Below, piece after piece: positions 57,036-64,000 of a DNA stretch of 64,000 nt. Position 1 is the first letter of the stretch. The number at the start of each line of letters is the position of its first letter. The stretch is from assembly GCA_016271365.2 (NCBI GenBank), contig CM057451.1, positions 371,091,501 to 371,155,500 on the forward strand, in the 5' to 3' direction. The position numbers were made by a program, and so were the translations under genes. Origin of the DNA: Neoceratodus forsteri (Eukaryota; Chordata; Ceratodontiformes; Ceratodontidae). The notes beneath the pieces are model-generated. The model was not told where the DNA came from. It saw nothing but the letters and a program-made list of their open reading frames with translations, and searched no databases.

Positions 57036-57370
57036 GACAGAAGGTACCTTATCTCCAACATTTTAAAGGAGCTGCACTGGTTACTGCCAGTAAAACAATG
57101 GATCTGTTTTCAAGGTACTTCTGTTAACTTTATAAGCCCTTAAACAAATTGGGTCCCACCTGCATGTTGGACCTGCTGCCTCATCTGGTTCCCCAAAAGA
57201 CACTGAGGTCCACATATCAGAGCTTGACTGTCCTTTTGCATGTCTGCACAGTGCTAGGGAGCCTACATTTCAGTAGCTTACCCTCTGATGTAGAATAAGC
57301 TTCCTTCCCATATTAGGCTGGCCTCCAGGCTAACAATTTTTAAGATACAGTACAAGACCTTCACTGGGAG
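57036..57370 (+). mobile_element. worn L2-type ORF2 C-terminus
   Basis: Codons for LKELHWLLPVKQWI near 57,066, then SPKRH-like, then LRSTYQSLTVLLH-type wording, and a remnant of the LPSDV-NKLP ending near 57,280. It is in several frames and is old. Confidence 0.6.
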
Positions 57371-57582
57371 GCATTCTTACAAAATATGCAATTTAAGTAT
57401 AGTAGGGAATGCTTATGTATACAGATATGTATTGATAAGATATCTGTTTGATGTGTTCAAACAGCCGTAAGTACATGTTAACAATTGTTTTAAGCTCTGT
57501 TCTTTTGTTTGCTGGTCCTGCTGTCCTTCTGGGGCTAAGTACAGTCACAAAACACACGAGAAACTGTCCAGTTGGAGATGTA

Positions 57583-57745
57583 GATTGCAGTAGCATAGCA
57601 AATTTCCAGAGGGCCTGGGTGCAAGGCGATGTTACAGGGCCCCTCCCCAGTTTTGAATAAACATCAAAATTATGACTTGGGCCCCTCAAACCTCATGGGC
57701 CCAGGTGACACTGCACCCCCTGCACCCTTGTAGCTACGCCCTTGG
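57583..57745. mobile_element. short hAT-like MITE
   Basis: Left GCAGTAGCATAGCAAATTTC and right GTAGCTACGCCCTTGGT are imperfect inverted ends, with GGGTGCA / TGCACCC pairs inside. It resembles abundant short elements with GGCGTAGCTA termini, recalled without a search. Confidence 0.5.
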
Positions 57746-57799
57746 TAGACTGACGGAGGACCATATCATATGGACCTCATGGAGAAGGAGGAGGTAAGA

Positions 57800-60664
57800 T
57801 CATCTGGATTCTAGGGAACACTGATGGACTGGGAAGCAAGTGAAAAAATACTTCCTACATTCCCCCTTGTAATTTCCCCCCTCCAGCTTCCACTCATGGC
57901 CCCTGGTTGTTCCCCCCTTCTTTAGCCTAAACAGTAACTTGGTTCCACTCCTGGTTACTCCCTTTACATACTTGAAAACCTCTATCATGTCTCCCCTATC
58001 CCCTCTCCTCCAGTGAGTAACGCCCAAGCTCTTCCAGTCTCTCCTCATAAGGCCTCCCCTCCTTGCAGTTAATCAACCTGGTCGTTCTCCTCTGGACCCT
58101 CTCCAGCAGCACTATGTCCTTCTTCAGATGAGGTCTCCAAAACTGTACACAGTACTCAAGCTGCGGCCTGACCAAGGCATTATATAGAGGGAGGATCACC
58201 TCCCTCCTTCTGGACATAATTCCCAAGGCTATGCAACCCAGTATTCTGTTTGCTTTGGCTGCAGTTCTAATACAATTTTCAGAGTTATTCATTTTGACAT
58301 CTACCACCACTCCTAAATCCCTTTCTCCCAATGTGGCATGCAGTGTGAAACCCCTCCGGGTGTATACATGGCCCAGGTTTTTGACCCCCAAATGAAGTAC
58401 CTTACATTTCCTGGCATTAAATTTCAGTCCCTACCTCCTTGAACACCCCTCCAGAGTATCCAGATCCCCCTGGACTGTCTCCCTCACTTCTTCACAATCC
58501 ACCAGTGCTCCCAGTTTTGAATCATCCGCAAAGAGACTCAACCTATTCCTAACCCCCCTCCCTATATCCGAGATGTAGGCACTGAACAAGAGTGGCCCCA
58601 ATACTGAACCTTGAGGGACCCCACTGATAACCTTCCTGGGAGAGGATAGTATCCCACCCACCCACCATTACCATCTGTAAACTCCCCGAAAGCCAATTTT
58701 CAACCCAGTTTAGCTCCTGTCTTCCCACCCCCATCTCCCCCATTTTTGACATCAGTCCATTATGGGGCACTGAATCAAATGCCTTGCTGAAATCTAGGTA
58801 TAGGACATCCACCGGCCTATGTCTATCCAAGGCCCCCGTCACCCAATCATAAAACTCTACGAGGTTGGTCTGACACGATCTCCCCGGACGAAGCCTTACT
58901 GTTTATCATCCTGGTGTCCTAACCTTTCCAACTGCCTCCCAAACCTCTCCTTGATAAAGCCCTCCATTACCTTGCCTACCACAGATGTTAGACTGACAGG
59001 CCTATAATTCTCCATCTTCTCCCCAGACCCCCCTTTATATATAGGCACTACATAAGCCACCCTCCAGTCCTGTGACACCCATCCCATCTGCAGAGAGGTG
59101 TTAGAGAGTACAGCCAGTCGAGCTGCCAGCACCTCTGCCAGTTCCTTCATAACCCGTCGGATGTAGTCCATCTGGCCCCAGCGCCTTATCAGTTTTTAGT
59201 TTCCGAAGGGCCTCCCTCATCCTATTCACTGTGATTTCTCCCCCCCCCCACCCCAAATCCACTCCCTCATGCAACCTTCCTACTCCTCCTTGGTCTGGCC
59301 TAGCCTCTTTCCATCCTCTGGTGTCAGACTGAGACTGACCTCTCGCTTTTGCTGGTTCCTCATCTCTCCCATCAAGCTGTAGGGATCCCTTGTCACCCTC
59401 TGCAAAGATTGAGGCAAAGTACTCGTTTAGTACCTCTGCCTGTTCCCCTGCTTCCTAAGCCCATCCCCCCACAATCTTAATTCTGTTGATCTATGTACTC
59501 TCTTTTCTCTTCTCTCTTATTTATCTATAGAATCCCTCCCCCCCCTCCGGATATCCCTAGCCAGGTTTTTCTCCATCCCTGCCTTGGTGCCCCTCACCAC
59601 ACTGGTGACTTTCCTGGCCAACAATTCATACTCCCCTCGCTCCTTATCCCCCCTTAGAATGTTTGAAACGTGCGTAGGCAGACTTTTTATCCCTCACCAC
59701 CTCCTGCACCTCCCTGGTCCACCAACATGGCTTGCTGGTTCCACCATGCTTACGCCTTACTTTAGTACAGGACATAGTAGCCTCCTGCACCCCTTCTTTA
59801 ATGATCTCCCACAAGCTTCCAGCGTCCATATCCAGCCTAATCATGTCCGACCTCTCCCTTAGAATCCTACCCATACCCACGTAATCCGCTCCCCTGAAAT
59901 CAACCACTAGTGTATAAGTGCGGTTTCCCCCCCGATACAGCTGTAACCAAACCATGGCATGGTCACCACCCACCAGTGGATTGCACACCCAGGCCCCTTA
60001 TTTTTTCAGCGTCCGCTAGGACAACGTCCTATATCTGCCCCTCTCTAGTAGGTTCCCCCACCTGTTGGACCAGGAAGGCATCCTGAAAGACATCTATCAG
60101 TCTCTGTTTCCTGGTTACAGAGGATGTCATGGTGTCCCAGTCCGCCCCCGGCATATTAAGATCACCCATGACCACTACCCTACCTTTTCCAAGGTCACAG
60201 TGACCCTTGATGCTCTCAGCCAACTTATCCTCCAGAGCCTCCTCTATTGCAGGGGGCCTGTATACCACCCCTATCTTCAATTTCTTCCCTCCCCTCATTT
60301 GCAGGGCTACCTAAATCGCCTCCACCCCCCCCAGCCTCCTCCACTCCACTAACCATTATGTCATTTCTGACCATCAGCGCAAACCCCCCCTTCCCACTCC
60401 CCTATCTTTCCTGAATATCTTGTAGTCCTCTAAGTTTAGGTCCCAATCATTTCTCTGAGTGGCCCATGTCTCTGTAATTGCTGCCACATCCGCTGTTCCC
60501 TCAGCCAACATAGCCTGGAGTTCAGGCATTTTATTGCTCATATTCCTGGCATTGATCAGGACTGTCCTCCACCCCGACTTCTCCCCTCTATCCAGTCCCC
60601 CCCAACCCTGCGCAGTCCCTTTTCTGCCCAGTTTTCCTAGAATTTTCAACATAGTCCCTCCCAC
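57800..60664 (-). pseudogene. CR1 ORF2 (second subfamily)
   Basis: Endonuclease: INARNMSNKMPELQAML and DVAAITETWATQ (catalytic Glu) near 60,540; KIGVVYRPPAIEEAL near 60,285; VVMGDLNMPGADWDTM near 60,170. Then TLVVDFRGADYVGMGRIL near 59,905. Reverse transcriptase: ENYRPVSLTSVVGKVMEGF near 59,010, DVLYLDFSKAFDSVPHNGL near 58,810, SGVPQGSVLGPLLFSAYIS near 58,610, and LSLFADDSKLGALVD near 58,540 with the FADD pair. C-terminal: LGERDLGVVVDVKMNNSENC near 58,330 and LVRPQLEYCVQFWRPHLKK near 58,150. It is split over at least six frames. Catalytic residues are retained in the pieces seen. Confidence 0.88.
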
Positions 60665-60734
60665 TCTTCATGTGCCCTAGACCTGGACCCTTAAACAGCC
60701 CCCTGGGGTCTTTTTATTATTTGACCCCACCCCT

Positions 60735-61445
60735 TTACAAGTTTAAACCCCACCTCTCGCCTATAAATCCGGCAAGTTTTAATTTCAAGATCTCCCTTCC
60801 CTCCATGCTGAGGTGTAACCTATGCCTGGCATATAGCCCCTTATCCTCCCAAGTATCCCCCCAGTCATCTACCAGCCCTTCCCCTCTGCCTACACCAGTC
60901 ACAGGCCACTTGTTCACCTCTCTAAGTTTTAGCTTGGTCTCACCGGTTGCCCTTGGTACTGGCAGAATCTCAGAGAAAGAAACTTTGCTTCCTATAGAGT
61001 GACAAACCCTTGCCAGCTCACGGAATCTAGCCTGTATTTCTAGCTCACTATTCCCTTCCAAATCATTTGTCCCCAAATGTACTAGGAAGTCTGGGGATCC
61101 CCCACAATCCAATGCCAATGAGTATAGGTGGAATTTGGCCTTGTGTACGGATAGACCTAGTATACATTTAGCCTTAACAGGGCTGCTTTTACTCTCCCCC
61201 TCCCAATGAATACTCCTGGTCGTGGAATCCCCCAGCAATATCACCTTCACCCCAACCCCTGCTTTATTAGCCCTCTTTATTCCTTCCAGACTCCCCCTTC
61301 CATCATCAAACCTTTGCTTGCTTCTACCGCTCTCATCAGCTTGAGGGTCTTTATTAGCCCGTTTAGTACCATCCAGGCTCCTCCTTCTGTCAACGACCCC
61401 CTGCTTGTTCCTCCCCCTCCTAATCATCCGAGGGACCGCCTTCAT
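60735..61445 (-). pseudogene. CR1 ORF1 esterase domain (second subfamily)
   Basis: An open 236-codon stretch with the SGNH hydrolase blocks in order: VKVILLGDSTTRSIHWEGES (nucleophile Ser), DFLVHLGTNDLEGN (Asn block) and YARHRLHLSMEGREIL at the C-terminal block. In the last block the usual Asp of DGLHLS-like wording is replaced (HRLHLS), so the catalytic Asp may be lost. The C-terminus is KLKLAGFIGERWGLNL then stop. Upstream on the same strand, 61,446-62,437 has weakly open frames with a coiled-coil-like FKEEIRGIRRQLEGAM segment, probably the ORF1 N-terminal part. Function as for the other CR1 ORF1. Confidence 0.82.
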
Positions 61446-62591
61446 ATGCGAGCCCTACCATACTCCTACCTGCATCTGCCAGTTTTCTCCTTGCCCCCCA
61501 ATCTCCTGGGTAGCCAGAGTTCGCCCTCCCCAGCTCCATCCCCATCTCCCTTTTTAAGCTATAATCCTCCAATCCCCCATCCGAGTAACCTCCCACTGCT
61601 TTCCCCCTCCTCCTTTGGACCTGCACCTCCCACACCATCTGCTGTATTTCTCCCTACCCTATTCTCCATCTCATCTAGTGATACATGTCTGGAATCTGAC
61701 CTGACTATAGAACTCTCTACCGCCTCCTCCTCATTGATTGAATTCCCCAGTCTGGTCACCGGCCTGTCCCCAATTCTACCTCCTTCCACCCTGTCCTCAC
61801 TCAGTGCCCCCCATCACATTTCCCTCCAAGCTAGGCTCGTGTCCCCCCCTCCTCCGTCCTTTCCTTTGGTTCAGGCTCCCTCCTCTGTCACCCTCCCCCC
61901 TCTGCCTATTGACCAAACCCTCTTTGTCCACTTATCCCCCCCTATCTTCCCACTTCATTTCCCGGTATAGTATGGTGAAACAGTTTGCAAGCTTGATGCT
62001 CACCCCGCTTAGCTCACTCCTAACTCCCCGAGCTGCCCCTCTCAACGGCATGCTTCCTGTATGTTGCTTGTTCTGCACCTACACGTCCAGAGTAGCCATA
62101 CGAACCACTAACCTCTGGGATAAATCCATTTTGCCCTGTCCACTAGTCTCCTGAGGTATGCCAATTTGATGTTGACCACATCTACTCACACTTGATCCAA
62201 ACCCCACCTTGTCTCCACATCCATCGCCCCTTCCAGTTGCCTTCTGATCCCTCTGATCTCTTCCTTAAAACCCTCCAGTTGAAAACACACTGAGTACCCT
62301 CCGAACCTCCATGCCCAGTTTAGTATTATGGCTGCCCCACACCCCATACATCCAATCACCCTTCCAAAAATGCCCGATCTGGTTGCCCCCAAGCCCCCCC
62401 TCATTTTGGGTGCGAACAATATGAATCCCACACACAATACCTAGCAACACAATATATTAATCTTATACCCTTCCCCCTCAATCCTGCAACAAATCCAAGC
62501 TACTTATTGATAAGCCACAGTCAATCACACCATGCCCTCCCCCAAGGATCCGCCCCCATAGACCATTTAATCGAAGTCGGGACCGGGGTCG

Positions 62592-63290
62592 GTGGTGTGG
62601 TACACAATTACAGCTCCTTCCCAAGTGAGGGGGCTGGGCCAGACTTATGCAGCCCCGCCGTTGTTTGAATTTGGCGCCCTCTCTCCCGAATGGTCCACCA
62701 GCACAGAAGCTCCCTCAAACCCTGGACCGCTGCTGACTGCAGCTGCTGGGAAGTCTTCTCCAGTGCCCTCCTCTCAACTCCTCTAACCCTGGCCCGCTGC
62801 TGACTGCAGCCGCCGGGAAGTCCGATCCGGTGCCCCCGGTGCTTTCTTCAGCTGCCGACACAGCCCCGAAGCCTCCCTTCTCAATGCAGCTGCCGATGCA
62901 GCTCCGGCACCTCACACAGCAGCCCCCCAGTAAAATTCACCGCAGTCGATGCAGCCAGCAACCTCCGTTCCTCAATGCCAAACAATTACAGCTCCTCCTC
63001 GAGTGAGGTGGCTGGGCCAGACTTATGCAACCCAGCCGCTGTCTGCATTTGGCGCCCTCTCTCCCGACTGGTCCACCGGCACAGAAGCTCCCTCAAACCC
63101 TGGCCCGCTGCCGAGTGCAGCTGCCGGGAAGTCCGATCCAGTGCCCCAGTGCTTTCTTCAGCTGCCGATGCAGCCCCGATGAGTCCCTCCTCAATGCGGC
63201 TGCCAATGCAGCTCCAGCACCTCCCGCAGCGGCCCCTGGTAAAATTCACCACCGCCAATGCGGCCAGCAACTTCTGTTCCTCACAGCTGT
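62592..63290 (-). repeat. tandem repeat at CR1 5' end, two units of about 300-390 bp
   Basis: ACAATTACAGCTCCT recurs at 62,604 and 62,992. ACTTATGCAGCCC / ACTTATGCAACCC, TTTGGCGCCCTCTCTCCCGA and AAATTCACCGC/AAATTCACCAC recur in each unit. The right-hand unit is shorter; the left-hand unit has an internal duplication of about 65 bp (CCGCTGCTGACTGCAGC twice). Its location at the 5' end of a CR1 suggests promoter-type monomers. Confidence 0.8.
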
Positions 63291-63700
63291 AGGCAGAACA
63301 GGAACAGAGGCTGGACCACTGGAATTAGCGTGGGACCCTACTCATGACCGTGTCCTGCCTGGAGCGCATGTATCCTTTTCCTTTTTTCCATGCCCAGCTC
63401 TCCATGTCCCCCGTAGCTCTGGAGCTCTCCTTTTCCTCCGACACAGTGGATGCTCCCTGTGCTCAATGCTGCAACTGCTTCCAAGACTCCTGCCCCTCCT
63501 TCTCCCCTCCCCCCCGGCACGACTGGCAGCTCCAGATAAAGCCTGCCTTCCTCGCTCCCTCACTTGTTCAGCATCGGAAAATAAATCTCGGTCTCTCTTC
63601 TCCGCATCTATGCCCCGCTACACATGGAACATCAACGGGAGAACACCAGTGTGAGAGAGCACGCGCAGGACCACCACCAAGCCGCCTCCTTCCAGCCGGT

Positions 63701-64000
63701 GAGGCTGGGTGAGTGTCTCCCACAGTCTTCGCTGGGATACAATGGCAGTAAACAGTAATTAAAAAAAATTTTGTTGCACACAAACTGCAAATTACAACCA
63801 ACCCAGAAATGAAGGGGGTGGGATCTTAGTGCCGACTATTCCCATTTAAAAAAAAAGTGGCAATTCGGATGTGCCAAGTAAAAATGCTGAATCACCAAGC
63901 CCTTTTTTTTTAATACAACAAAAGCAAGTCAGCACAAAATTAAAAAAAATACCCAGCTGCAGCCCGGCCCACTGGCTGGCGGCAGTGCCGTTAACTCCCG
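63701..64000. other. no feature seen
   Basis: A-rich sequence after the CR1 5' end. No recognised gene or element. Confidence 0.4.

Larger units (their letters stand above)
57800..63700 (-). mobile_element. near full-length CR1 LINE, second subfamily
   Basis: From the right: tandem-repeated 5' region, ORF1 with esterase, ORF2 with endonuclease and reverse transcriptase, and C-terminus at the left. Its protein wording differs clearly from the 9.6-13.8 kb CR1 (for example FADDSKLGALVD against FADDTKICNG), so two CR1 lineages are present. The 3' tail is short or missing and the 5' limit is approximate. It contains stops and frameshifts. Confidence 0.88.

Overview
The window is vertebrate genomic DNA, almost entirely intronic and dominated by transposable elements. 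The one host exon I can support lies at 30,885-31,056 on the minus strand. It encodes the N-terminal part of an Argonaute protein whose wording matches vertebrate AGO3 rather than AGO1, AGO2 or AGO4, and it has a good polypyrimidine tract/AG acceptor and a GTAAGT donor. If that is right, about 31 kb on one side and 33 kb on the other belong to very long AGO3 introns. CR1, L2, L1, DIRS-like (tyrosine-recombinase) and hAT elements together suggest a repeat-rich non-mammalian vertebrate, such as an amphibian or other sarcopterygian. The species call is inference.

Layout: 0-1.7 kb, a decayed hAT (ZMYM1/DUF4371-like) transposase. 1.7-4.1 kb, a 154-bp tandem array. 4.3-5.7 kb, a 55-bp tandem repeat and nested foldback elements. 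6.4-8.4 kb, a DIRS-like Gag relic on the minus strand. 9.6-13.8 kb, a near full-length CR1 (plus) with an ORF1 esterase and an ORF2 endonuclease/reverse transcriptase. 13.8-24.8 kb, hierarchical palindromes, one of them a roughly 0.9-kb-arm foldback split by a 6.25-kb BED-finger hAT transposon (16,626-22,877). 25-29 kb, microsatellites, more foldbacks and a 51-bp in-frame minisatellite. 30.9 kb, the AGO3 exon. 31.3-37.5 kb, a hAT MITE inside a SINE-like unit, then a dense run of hairpins and foldbacks. 40.3-46.8 kb, an L1 (minus) carrying an inserted L2-like tail. 46.8-49.3 kb, an L2-like LINE (minus). 49.4-53.6 kb, a CR1 (plus) interrupted by a solo LTR and a DIRS-like element. 53.8-63.7 kb, more CR1 copies, including a near full-length minus-strand copy of a second subfamily with tandem repeats at its 5' end.

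The most unusual signal is a set of at least eight foldback palindromes (arms about 45-300 bp) whose arm sequences differ from one element to the next, while the short spacer at the centre is the same quasi-palindromic core, about GCACTCGRCCTGYGGYCT. Several also share the end AAGCAATAAG. Palindromes are chained: the flank of one is the arm of the next, mirrored around short hairpins with 6-nt loops. I know of no named family with variable arms and an invariant centre, and I could not search databases.

Nothing here forms an operon-like system. Every transposon coding region I examined carries stops or frameshifts, so only the AGO3 exon is likely to make functional protein.
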